Positions 1-6,808 of a DNA stretch of 10,614 nucleotides are shown here, one piece after another (the first letter of the stretch is position 1; each line of letters opens with the position of its first letter). The stretch lies in contig JAKAIH010000045.1 of assembly GCA_021825225.1 (NCBI GenBank), positions 1 to 10,614 of the forward strand, in the 5' to 3' direction. Below the pieces are notes generated by a model. It saw only the letters and a list, made by a program, of their open reading frames with translations. It did no database searches and was not told the DNA's origin. Made by a program: the position numbers and the translations under genes. The stretch is from Pseudomonadota bacterium (GTDB lineage Bacteria > Pseudomonadota > Gammaproteobacteria > Burkholderiales > SG8-39).

Positions 1-140
1 CCGCGGGCGCTACCGGCGCCGCGGCCGGCGGCATTACCGCAGGCATGGTTGCGGCTGCCGTTGCGGTCGCCGCGGTCGCCGTGGCCGCCTCCACGTCCAA
101 TGACAATAATCAGACGACCACTACCGTCACCACAAAGTAG
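1..140 (+). CDS. C-terminal fragment of small Ala/Gly-rich protein with Thr-rich tail
   Basis: Only the last 45 codons are in the window; the frame begins at base 3 and ends at TAG 138-140. The visible part is a low-complexity Ala/Gly/Val stretch hydrophobic enough to be a membrane or signal-like helix, followed by a short polar tail rich in Asn, Gln and Thr and ending in Lys. Small uncharacterised proteins with this architecture are familiar to me from betaproteobacterial genomes and are usually annotated as hypothetical or exported. No function can be assigned. The frame is supported by the high-GC third positions and by a strong + strand terminator about 300 bases downstream. The main alternative is a non-coding GC-rich tract that happens to be open. 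Confidence 0.55.
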   Translation, partial: AGATGAAAGGITAGMVAAAVAVAAVAVAASTSNDNNQTTTTVTTK

Positions 141-437
141 GGCAAGCTGCACCCGATATCGCCCCTCGCGCAGTGCCGGCGGCGGACACGCCTGACCGGC
201 GGAGCGGCGCATCCGGGTGGGAACGCACGTGGCAAGACTTTCGCCGCCAACGCGGCAACAGAAGTGTAGCGAATCCGTTGTAACCGGCCCAGAAGCGAGC
301 TCCGGAATTTTTCCGCCGTAGCGGGCCGGCGCGGATCCGAAATGGCCGGGATCTCCTCCCCTGACCGAATTAGGATCCGCACTTCGGACCGGGCGGCGCG
401 TCACTGTAAGCGCTGCGATTTGCTCGCTTCTACTTTC
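141..437. other. Gene-free stretch with possible structured 3' RNA
   Basis: I see no convincing gene here; the open frames on both strands look like chance products of GC-rich DNA. The + strand can form a nested hairpin. An outer arm at 284-290 (CCGGCCC) pairs with 323-329 (GGGCCGG), and an inner arm at 303-307 (CGGAA) pairs with 311-315 (TTCCG) across a TTT loop. The stretch lies between the small CDS ending at 140 and the + strand terminator at 438-467. It could therefore be a long 3' untranslated region or a separate small RNA. No tRNA-like T-loop was found. Confidence 0.4.
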
Positions 438-467
438 AAGGCCCCCGTTCGTCGGGGGCCTTTTTTT
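438..467 (+). terminator. Strong Rho-independent terminator
   Basis: A perfect 10-bp stem (438-447 pairing with 453-462) with a five-base loop is rich in G and C and is followed by an uninterrupted run of seven T at 461-467. This is a textbook intrinsic terminator for transcription on the + strand. On the opposite strand the stem is followed by only two T, so it should stop aroC transcription less well, although aroC ends just 22 bases away. The expected client is the small gene ending at 140 or an RNA in the intervening 300 bases. Confidence 0.9.
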
Positions 468-489
468 GAGTACCCCGGCAAAATCGCCG

Positions 490-1653
490 TTAAGCCTCTT
501 CGGGGTCCGGAGCAGCCGCCGGCTTTGCCGTGTACTTCGCCGCCGACTGCGGATCGGATACGCGCGCAGCGATTTTCGGCGTCGACGTGCTTACATCGGC
601 GTTCTGCGCGCGCTGCCTCAGCGCGTGGTCGGCAAGCACCAGTGCCAGCATCGCTTCCGCAATGGGCGTGGCGCGTATGCCGACGCAGGGATCGTGGCGT
701 CCGTGTGTTTCCAGCGTGACCGCTTCCCCCTGCTTGTTGATCGAGCGCCGCGCGAGGCGAATGCTCGAAGTCGGCTTGATCGCCAGATTCACCAGCAAGT
801 CCTGCCCGGTGGAAATTCCGCCGAGGATGCCGCCTGCGTGATTGGACAGGAAGCCATCCGGAGTGAGTTCGTCGGAATGCTCGCTGCCCTTTTGCTCGAT
901 CGATGCAAAGCCCGCGCCGATTTCCACACCCTTCACCGCGTTGATACCCATCATGGCATAGGCAATGTCGGCATCCAGCCGGTCGTACACCGGCTCGCCC
1001 CAGCCCACCGGCACACCCTCTGCGACGACGCTGATTTTCGCGCCGCAGGAATCGCCCGATTTGCGCAGCGCATCCATATAGGCTTCCAGCGCAGGCACTG
1101 CGGCCATGTCCGGCACGAAGAACGGATTGCGTTCGACCGCGCTCCAGTCCTTCAGCGCGACCTTGTTCGGGCCGAGTTGCGACAGATAGCCGCGGATCGT
1201 GACGCCGAATTTCTCCCTGAGCCACTTCTTCGCGATTGCACCCGCGGCAACGCGCACCAGCGTCTCGCGCGCCGAGGCGCGCCCGCCGCCGCGATAATCG
1301 CGTATGCCGTATTTCTGCCAATAGGTGTAGTCGGCGTGCCCCGGGCGAAAGCTCTCGGCGATATTGCCGTAATCCTTGCTCCTCTGGTCTTCGTTGCGCA
1401 CCAGCAAGCCGATGGCGGTCCCCGTAGTCCGGCCCTCGAATACGCCGGAGAGAATTTCCACGCGGTCGGCCTCGCGCCGCTGCGTCACATGGCGCGAGGT
1501 ACCCGGTTTCCTGCGATCGAGTTCGCGCTGGATGTCGGACTCGGACAATTCCAGTCCTGGCGGACAGCCGTCCACCACGCAACCGTAGGCGGGGCCATGC
1601 GACTCGCCGAATGAGGTGACGCAGAACAGTTTTCCCAGGGTGTTGCCGGACAT
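490..1653 (-). CDS. aroC: Chorismate synthase AroC
   Basis: A cytoplasmic enzyme that converts 5-enolpyruvylshikimate-3-phosphate to chorismate, the last common step of aromatic amino acid, folate and quinone synthesis; it needs reduced FMN. At 387 residues it is slightly longer than E. coli AroC (about 361). All family signatures are visible: GESHGPAYG at residues 16-24, the glycine-rich [11 protein letters not shown] block at 122-132 with its run into AAGAIAK, and [17 protein letters not shown] at 319-335. The extra length is a Pro/Ala/Ser/Thr-rich C-terminal tail after about residue 355 that looks disordered. The ATG start sits before the conserved SGNTLGKLF beginning, so it is secure even though the ribosome binding site is weak. 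The gene lies 139 bases downstream of the CBS-domain gene on the same strand and may be co-transcribed or have its own promoter in the gap. Confidence 0.97.
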   Translation of the reverse strand: MSGNTLGKLFCVTSFGESHGPAYGCVVDGCPPGLELSESDIQRELDRRKPGTSRHVTQRREADRVEILSGVFEGRTTGTAIGLLVRNEDQRSKDYGNIAESFRPGHADYTYWQKYGIRDYRGGGRASARETLVRVAAGAIAKKWLREKFGVTIRGYLSQLGPNKVALKDWSAVERNPFFVPDMAAVPALEAYMDALRKSGDSCGAKISVVAEGVPVGWGEPVYDRLDADIAYAMMGINAVKGVEIGAGFASIEQKGSEHSDELTPDGFLSNHAGGILGGISTGQDLLVNLAIKPTSSIRLARRSINKQGEAVTLETHGRHDPCVGIRATPIAEAMLALVLADHALRQRAQNADVSTSTPKIAARVSDPQSAAKYTAKPAAAPDPEEA

Positions 1654-1680
1654 CGTTTACGCTCGCGGATTCGCTGCGGC

Positions 1681-1692
1681 GAGTTTAGCATA
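1681..1692 (-). promoter_or_regulatory. Possible -10 region for aroC
   Basis: The minus strand reads TATGCTAAACTC here, the only AT-rich patch in the GC-rich gap upstream of aroC. Either overlapping hexamer (TATGCT or TAAACT) matches four of six bases of the sigma-70 -10 consensus, and it would place a start site roughly 20 bases before the ATG. No recognisable -35 element lies at the right distance, so this is tentative. Confidence 0.25.
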
Positions 1693-1792
1693 CCGTCCGT
1701 CGCCGACCTGTCGCGCGACAGCGGCAGCAGCGCCACCGAACGCGCTGCGCCAAGCGAGTGTCGCGATGCGGCGGGTGGCCGCCCGGGCACGG

Positions 1793-2227
1793 CTATGCCG
1801 GTGAATCCTTGATATAGCCCTTGAGCATGCGATTCTCGAACGCCTGCTCCTCCAGCACCGCGCGCGCCACGTCGTGAAACGAAAGCACGCCGATCAGTGT
1901 GTCGCCCTCCACTACCGGCATATAGCGGATGTGATGCTTCAGCATCACGCTGCGCAGTTCATCCACTTCCACGTCCGGCGCAATGGTCTTGGGATTTTTC
2001 ACCATGATGGCGTCCACGCGCATGCCCTGGATGGAGCCCTTGTTCGTATGCAGCGCCCGCAGGACTTCGCGGAAGGTCAGCATGCCCGCCAGACTGCCCT
2101 GGCTCATCACCACCAGCGAGCCGATGTCTTTCTCAGCCATGACGTTGACCCCATCGCTCACCATCCCGTCCGGAGCGATGGTGATCAGCAGCTTGCCTTT
2201 TATTCTGAGTATCTCCCGCAGTTGCAT
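1793..2227 (-). CDS. Stand-alone CBS-domain-pair protein
   Basis: A 144-residue soluble protein made of two CBS motifs (about 8-62 and 74-128), forming one Bateman module with no attached catalytic or membrane domain. Typical CBS features are the first-strand region around ITIAPDGMVSDGV, the loop EKDIGSLVV, and in the second repeat HHIRYMPVVEGDTLIGVLS followed by the helix HDVARAVL. Such modules usually bind adenine nucleotides (AMP, ATP, SAM) and regulate a partner; the ligand and partner here are unknown. I chose the ATG at 2227 over an in-frame TTG eight codons upstream because the ATG is preceded at five bases by a near-perfect Shine-Dalgarno sequence. The gene is divergent from the Bug-protein unit and lies upstream of aroC on the same strand. 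Nothing in the sequence links it functionally to chorismate synthesis. Confidence 0.9.
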   Translation of the reverse strand: MQLREILRIKGKLLITIAPDGMVSDGVNVMAEKDIGSLVVMSQGSLAGMLTFREVLRALHTNKGSIQGMRVDAIMVKNPKTIAPDVEVDELRSVMLKHHIRYMPVVEGDTLIGVLSFHDVARAVLEEQAFENRMLKGYIKDSPA

Positions 2228-2232
2228 GATGT

Positions 2233-2240
2233 CCTCCTCC
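2233..2240 (-). promoter_or_regulatory. Ribosome binding site of CBS-domain gene
   Basis: The minus strand reads GGAGGAGG here, five bases before the ATG at 2227. It decides the start codon: the upstream in-frame TTG would place this purine tract inside the coding region. Confidence 0.8.
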
Positions 2241-2431
2241 ACAAAGGGCAAATTTTAGTTTAGACCATGCCGCAGACGCCCGCCAGCCTGCGCGATGCGC
2301 GCTGCGCGATCCGAGTTTATACTGATGGGCGAACACCGCATAGAACGCAAACGCAGCCGCAGGGGAAGACGGCGACAGGCGCAGACGCGATGCTCAATTG
2401 AAAACATCAATCAAAAGGGGAGAAGCCTGCC
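2241..2431. promoter_or_regulatory. Divergent intergenic region, likely holding both promoters
   Basis: About 200 bases separate the divergent CBS-domain and Bug-protein genes, so both promoters are expected here. A TATACT -10-like hexamer lies at 2318-2323 on the + strand, but no good -35 partner is seen. On the minus strand TATAAA (2321-2316) and the AT-rich 2251-2265 are alternatives for the CBS gene. A 9-bp direct repeat CTGCGCGAT occurs at 2288-2296 and 2302-2310, just upstream of the TATACT. The Bug gene has a usable Shine-Dalgarno AGGGGAG at 2416-2422, nine bases before its GTG. None of the promoter elements is strong. Confidence 0.35.
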
Positions 2432-3421
2432 GTGTTACGAAATACTTTGCGATATCTTGCCGTATTGCTGTTTGTCCTGACTGCGTTTGGAACGGCAACG
2501 GGCGCCGCCGCCCAAGGCGCCTATCCCAGCCGTCCGATCACCATCGTGGTCGGCTTCTCCGCCGGCGGCACCACGGACATCATCGCGCGGCTGCTCTCCG
2601 ACGAACTCAGGAAAGGACTGGGCCAGCCGATCATCATCGAGAATCGTCCCGGCGCAGGCGGCAACATCGGCGCCGATACCGTGGCCAAGGCCAAACCCGA
2701 TGGCTACACCCTGCTGATGGGCTCGGTCGGTCCGCTCGCGATCAACGCCAGCCTGTACAAACACATGCCTTACGACAACCTGAAGGACCTCACGCCGGTC
2801 ACCCTGGTCGCGCACGTGCCCAATATGCTGGTAGTGAATCCGCGCACCGTGCCGGCGCAAACGTTCCAGGAATTCGTCGCGCTGGTGAAAGCGCATCCGG
2901 GCAAGTACTTCTACGCTTCCACCGGCAGCGGCACCTCGTCGCATCTGTCGGGGGTGCTGCTCAATCAGTTGGCCGGCCTGGATCTGACCCATGTTCCGTA
3001 CAAGGGCGCGGTGGCGCTGAACGACGTGCTCTCGGGCGAACAGGTGCAATGCATGTTCGCCACCATCCCTTCGGCGATCCAGCTGGTGCGCGGTGGCAAG
3101 CTGCGCGCGCTGGCGGTGACCAGCCTGCACCGCTCGGGCGGCGTGCCGAATCTTCCCACCATCTCCGAATCCGGTTACCCCGGTTTCGACGCCTCGTCCT
3201 GGTTCGGCCTCGTCGGCCCCGCCGGCCTGCCGCGCGAAATCGCGCTGAAAGTACAGGCCGAGGTCGCGCGCATCCTCAAGGATCCGGCGATGCGCGACAA
3301 ATTCATCCAGCAAGGCGCCGATCCGATTGGCAGCACGCCGGATGAGTTCGGACAGTACATGAGGGACGAAACTGCCAAATGGGCGAAGATCGTCAAGGTT
3401 TCCGGCGCGAAGGCGGATTGA
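2432..3421 (+). CDS. Periplasmic Bug/TctC-family solute-binding protein (first copy)
   Basis: A 329-residue exported protein of the Bug (TctC) family, the periplasmic receptor class of tripartite tricarboxylate transporters. It captures small carboxylates or related ligands. Residues 1-28 form a Sec signal peptide (basic LRNTLR start, hydrophobic core, probable cleavage after AAA before QGAYP). The mature part opens with YPSRPITIVVGFSAGG, then TTDIIAR, NRPGAGGNIGAD (71-82) and KPDGYTLL (88-95), all hallmarks of the family. The length is normal. Translation starts at GTG 2432, preceded by AGGGGAG. Members of the family bind citrate, dicarboxylates, nicotinate, aromatic acids and amino acids, so the ligand cannot be named. 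It is first in a packed unit; the next gene starts one base after its stop. No TctA or TctB gene accompanies it here. Confidence 0.93.
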   Translation: MLRNTLRYLAVLLFVLTAFGTATGAAAQGAYPSRPITIVVGFSAGGTTDIIARLLSDELRKGLGQPIIIENRPGAGGNIGADTVAKAKPDGYTLLMGSVGPLAINASLYKHMPYDNLKDLTPVTLVAHVPNMLVVNPRTVPAQTFQEFVALVKAHPGKYFYASTGSGTSSHLSGVLLNQLAGLDLTHVPYKGAVALNDVLSGEQVQCMFATIPSAIQLVRGGKLRALAVTSLHRSGGVPNLPTISESGYPGFDASSWFGLVGPAGLPREIALKVQAEVARILKDPAMRDKFIQQGADPIGSTPDEFGQYMRDETAKWAKIVKVSGAKAD

Positions 3422-3422
3422 A

Positions 3423-4745
3423 GTGCATGTCGTAGAACGTTTCGCCGAATTCGCACAGAACTTTCGCGCACAGCCGATTCCGCCGCAGGCGCTGCATCAT
3501 GCCAAGCGCGCGGTGATCGACTGGTACGCGGCGCTGCTGCCGGGTGCCGTGGCTGCACCTGCGACCTTGCTGGAGAAGGCGCTGGCCGAAGACCTCGATC
3601 GCGGCGGTGCGAGCCTCGCGCTCGGACGCAAGGCCACGGCGAGAACGGCGGCGCTGATCAATGCCGCCGCCGCGCACACCATGGAGGTGGACGACATCTA
3701 CCGCGAAGCGATCTACCATCCGGGCGCGCCGACCATCGCCGCCGCCCTGGCGGTGGCCCAGGAAAGCGGCGCGAGCGGCGAGACCTTCCTGCGCGGCGTC
3801 ATCGTCGGCTATGAAATCTCCACGCGCATCGGCGCCGCCATGGGCCGCGCGCATTACCGCTATTGGCACAACACCGGCACCATCGGCAGCTTCGGCGCCG
3901 CGGCCGCCGCGGCCGCCATCTACGGCCTCGACGCGAAGCGCTTTGCGCACGCTCTCGCCACGGTCACGACCTTCGCGGCCGGCCTGCAGCAGGCGTTCCG
4001 CATGGATTCGATGTCCAAACCCCTGCATGCGGGCCACGCCGCGCAGTCGGGGCTGCTCGCCGCGCTCGCGGCGCGCGAGGGGGTCACAGGATCGCTGGAC
4101 GTAATCGAAGGCGAAGCCGGTTTCGGCCGCGCTATGGGTAGCGGTCCTGACTGGGACCAGGCGACGGCCACGCTGGGCACGGATTTTCACATCACCCGCA
4201 TGACGTTCAAGAACCACGCCTGCTGCGGCCACACCTTCGCCGCGATCGACGGTGCGCTCGAATTGCAGCGCCGCCTCGGCGTCAAGGCCGGGGACATTGC
4301 GCATCTGGACGTCGGCACCTACCGCCCCGCGCTGGAAGTCGCCGGCTACGAGCACCCGACGACGCCTGCAGAAGCGCGCTTCAGCCTCAAGTATGTGGTG
4401 GCCACGGCGCTGACCCACGGCAGCGTCCGCCTCGCTGCCTTCGAGCCCGCGCGCCTGTCCGATCCGGCCACGCTGGCGCTGATGGGCAAAATCAGACTGT
4501 CGGTGGATACGGAGCTTGATGCGAGCTTTCCCGGCCAGCGTGCCGCGCGCATCGCGATCGAGACCAAGGACGGGCTCCGCGGCGAATATCTGCAGCCCAC
4601 GCGCAAGGGCGATCCGGACATGCCTTTGAGCGACGCCGAATTGGAGGAGAAATTCCTCGAGCTGGCCGCGCCGATACAGGGTGATGCGGCCGCGCGTGCG
4701 CTGGTCGCGCGGCTGTGGGCACTGGAGAACTCGCCCTCGGTATGA
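3423..4745 (+). CDS. MmgE/PrpD family protein
   Basis: A cytoplasmic enzyme of 440 residues in the MmgE/PrpD superfamily, which includes 2-methylcitrate dehydratase, cis-aconitate decarboxylase and iminodisuccinate epimerase. The N-terminal helical domain carries AHTMEVDD (84-91) and HPGAPT (99-104). Further family blocks are RYWHNTGTIGSFGAAAAAA (146-164), SKPLHAGHAAQSG (198-210) and FKNHACCGHTFAAIDGA (262-278). Aligned by eye with animal cis-aconitate decarboxylase, the active-site His and Lys counterparts appear to be H99, H149, K199 and H270, while its Asp seems replaced by E88. This shows an active family member but not the substrate. The GTG start lies one base after the preceding stop, with a GAAGGCGG ribosome binding site inside the upstream gene. 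Its stop overlaps the next ATG. The neighbours suggest a role in organic acid catabolism. Confidence 0.92.
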   Translation: MHVVERFAEFAQNFRAQPIPPQALHHAKRAVIDWYAALLPGAVAAPATLLEKALAEDLDRGGASLALGRKATARTAALINAAAAHTMEVDDIYREAIYHPGAPTIAAALAVAQESGASGETFLRGVIVGYEISTRIGAAMGRAHYRYWHNTGTIGSFGAAAAAAAIYGLDAKRFAHALATVTTFAAGLQQAFRMDSMSKPLHAGHAAQSGLLAALAAREGVTGSLDVIEGEAGFGRAMGSGPDWDQATATLGTDFHITRMTFKNHACCGHTFAAIDGALELQRRLGVKAGDIAHLDVGTYRPALEVAGYEHPTTPAEARFSLKYVVATALTHGSVRLAAFEPARLSDPATLALMGKIRLSVDTELDASFPGQRAARIAIETKDGLRGEYLQPTRKGDPDMPLSDAELEEKFLELAAPIQGDAAARALVARLWALENSPSV

Positions 4746-6808
4746 AGCTTGCCGACGCCTTGTTCGCGCCGCGCGCAGTCGCGCTGTTCGGTGCTTCGGC
4801 CGACCCGGGCAAGAACACCGCGCGCCCGCAGCGCTATCTGCGCAAACACGGCTATTGCGGGCAGATCGTGCCGATCAATCCCGCACGCGCCGAAGTGCTC
4901 GGTGTGCCCGCTTATGCGAGCCTGGCCGATGCGCCGGGCGACATCGACCACGCCTTCATCATGGTCCCGGCGGCTCAGGTCGAAGCCGCATTGGAGCAAT
5001 GCGCGGCGCGCGGCGTGCCCATCGTGACGGTCTACAGCGACGGCTTTGCCGAAATCGGCGCCGAAGGTGCCGAGCGCGAACGCCGGCTCATCAGCCGCGC
5101 GCGCGCGCTGGGCGTGCGCCTGATCGGACCGAATTCCATCGGCCTGGTGAACGTCGCCAACGGCACCACGCTGACCGTCAATGCGGCGCTCGAAATGGAG
5201 TCGCTGCCGCGCGGCGCAGCCAGCGTGGTATCGCAAAGCGGCACCATCATCGGCACGCTGCTGTCGCGCGGCGCGGCGCGCGGACTGGGATTCGCCAAGC
5301 TGGTGTCGGTCGGAAACGAAGCCGACCTCGGCGTGGGTGAACTGGTGGACATGCTGGTCGACGACGCGGATACACGCGTGATCCTGCTGTTCCTGGAAAC
5401 CATTCGCGATGCCGCGAGCCTCGCGCGCGCAGCCGCGCGTGCTCATGCAGCAGGCAAACCCATAGTCGCGTACAAGCTCGGCCGCTCGGCGCTGGGTGAA
5501 GCGCTGGCGCGCTCGCACACCGGCGCGCTCGCCGGCAGCGATGCCGCGGTCGACGCCTACTTCCGCCGCAATGGCATCGTGCGCGTCGACATGCTGGAAA
5601 CGCTGATCGAAATAGCCCCGCTCCTTCGCGACCGCAGACCGCGCGCGCCATCAGGCACAGCGCGCGTGGCGGTGGTGACGACCACCGGCGGCGGCGCCGC
5701 GAGCGTGGTGGACCGGCTGGGCACTCTGGGCATGGAAACCCTCACGCCCGACGCACCCCTGATTGCAGCGCTGGCGGCGCAGGGCATAGCGGTCAAGGCC
5801 GCGCCCATCATCGACCTCACGCTTGCGGCCACCAGCGAGAAATACCGCGCCGTGCTCGAAGCCCTGCTCGCGCACCAGCATTGCGACGCGGTGCTCGCCG
5901 TAGTCGGCTCCTCGGCGCAGTTTCATCCCCAGCTCGCGGTGCGACCCATCATCGGCATCGACACGCGCGACAAACCGCTGGCCGTATTTCTCGCCCCGCA
6001 AGCGGATGCCTCGCTCAAGCTGCTTGCCGAAGCGGGCGTGCCGGCGTTTCGCACGCCCGAGGCCTGCGCCGATGCGCTCGCCGCCTATTTCGCCTGGCGC
6101 GCGCCGCACGCCGCAGAGCCCGCACTGGCGCCTGCCTGGCCCAAGGACCTGCCCGCGACCGGTGCGCTGGACGAAGCGCAGGCGCTGACGTTGTTCGCGT
6201 ACCTGGGCGTGCCCACAGTGCCTTGGGCTTTCGCCAGCGCGCCGGAATTTGCGCACACCATCGCCTATCCGGTCGCGGCCAAAGTGCTGTCGCCCGACAT
6301 CCTGCATAAGACGGAGGTCGGAGGCGTCGCGCTCGCACTCACCGACCGCGCAGCCTTCGAGGCGCGTGTACCGCAGATGCTGGCCGGCGTAGGCAGAGCG
6401 GCGCCGGCGGCGCGCATCCGGGGCGTACTGGTGCAGCAGATGGCGCAAGGACTGGCCGAGGTCATCGTGGGCTATCGCCACGATGCGCTGATCGGGCCGG
6501 TGGTGCTGGTGGGCATGGGCGGGCGGCTGGCCGAGATTTACCGCGACACTTCGCTGCGCTGTGCCCCGGTGGACGAAGCGGAAGCGCTGGAAATGATTTC
6601 CGAGGTAAAGGGATTGGCATTGCTGCGCGGCTACCGCGGCCTGCCGCGCGGCGATATTGCCGCGCTGGCAAACGCCATCGCCGCGGTGTCGCGCCTCGCC
6701 CTCATCGAAAACCAAGTTGTAATCGAAGCGGAAATCAATCCGCTCATAGTGAAAGGCGACGGCGTGCTTGCCGTCGACGGACTTGTAATCCTTAAGGAGG
6801 AAACATGA
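4742..6808 (+). CDS. NDP-forming acyl-CoA synthetase (acetate--CoA ligase family, single chain)
   Basis: A cytoplasmic ligase expected to make a CoA thioester from a free acid, CoA and ATP (or GTP), releasing ADP and phosphate. The 688 residues hold, in order, a CoA-binding Rossmann domain (about 5-130, with FGAS at 16-19), succinyl-CoA-synthetase-like ligase domains (about 155-450) and a C-terminal ATP-grasp domain (about 470-688). The phosphorylated histidine of the family is H259 in ARSHTGALAGSD. In the ATP-grasp part, KVLSPDILHKTEVGGVAL (514-531) and EAEINPLIV (662-670) are typical. The usual Cys of the GPNC motif is Ser here (GPNSIGLVN, 129-137). I chose ATG 4742, which overlaps the previous stop as ATGA and begins right at the conserved domain, over a GTG nine codons upstream. 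The acid substrate is unknown; the fused alpha-beta form resembles archaeal and bacterial acetate or acyl-CoA synthetases. Confidence 0.92.
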   Translation: MKLADALFAPRAVALFGASADPGKNTARPQRYLRKHGYCGQIVPINPARAEVLGVPAYASLADAPGDIDHAFIMVPAAQVEAALEQCAARGVPIVTVYSDGFAEIGAEGAERERRLISRARALGVRLIGPNSIGLVNVANGTTLTVNAALEMESLPRGAASVVSQSGTIIGTLLSRGAARGLGFAKLVSVGNEADLGVGELVDMLVDDADTRVILLFLETIRDAASLARAAARAHAAGKPIVAYKLGRSALGEALARSHTGALAGSDAAVDAYFRRNGIVRVDMLETLIEIAPLLRDRRPRAPSGTARVAVVTTTGGGAASVVDRLGTLGMETLTPDAPLIAALAAQGIAVKAAPIIDLTLAATSEKYRAVLEALLAHQHCDAVLAVVGSSAQFHPQLAVRPIIGIDTRDKPLAVFLAPQADASLKLLAEAGVPAFRTPEACADALAAYFAWRAPHAAEPALAPAWPKDLPATGALDEAQALTLFAYLGVPTVPWAFASAPEFAHTIAYPVAAKVLSPDILHKTEVGGVALALTDRAAFEARVPQMLAGVGRAAPAARIRGVLVQQMAQGLAEVIVGYRHDALIGPVVLVGMGGRLAEIYRDTSLRCAPVDEAEALEMISEVKGLALLRGYRGLPRGDIAALANAIAAVSRLALIENQVVIEAEINPLIVKGDGVLAVDGLVILKEET
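6793..6800 (+). promoter_or_regulatory. Strong ribosome binding site of second Bug gene
   Basis: TAAGGAGG is a full Shine-Dalgarno match lying four bases before the ATG at 6805, inside the 3' end of the synthetase gene. It is the best ribosome binding site in the unit and suggests that the second Bug protein is made at a higher rate than the enzymes, as fits a periplasmic binding protein. Confidence 0.85.

Noticed and set aside
401..1614. Long open frames in other phases across aroC on both strands
   Set aside because: They are products of the high-GC codon pattern. Their translations are Arg/Ala/Gly-rich without domains, and the 490-1653 minus frame has full AroC signatures.
1708..1721. Perfect 14-bp palindrome CTGTCGCGCGACAG upstream of aroC
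   Set aside because: Alternating C/G palindromes arise easily in such GC-rich DNA; there is no T tract for a terminator and no known operator resemblance. It was left out for lack of support.
2228..2251. Upstream TTG start adding eight residues to the CBS-domain protein
   Set aside because: It would put the GGAGGAGG Shine-Dalgarno inside the coding region; the ATG at 2227 has ideal spacing and begins at the domain.
3898..3919. GC palindromic repeats of GGCCGC type inside the MmgE/PrpD gene
   Set aside because: They encode the alanine run of the conserved family block and are explained by alanine codon use.
4715..4741. Upstream GTG start for the acyl-CoA synthetase
   Set aside because: It would overlap the MmgE/PrpD gene by about 30 bases, and the added residues have no family similarity. 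The ATG at 4742 forms the same ATGA overlap as the next junction.
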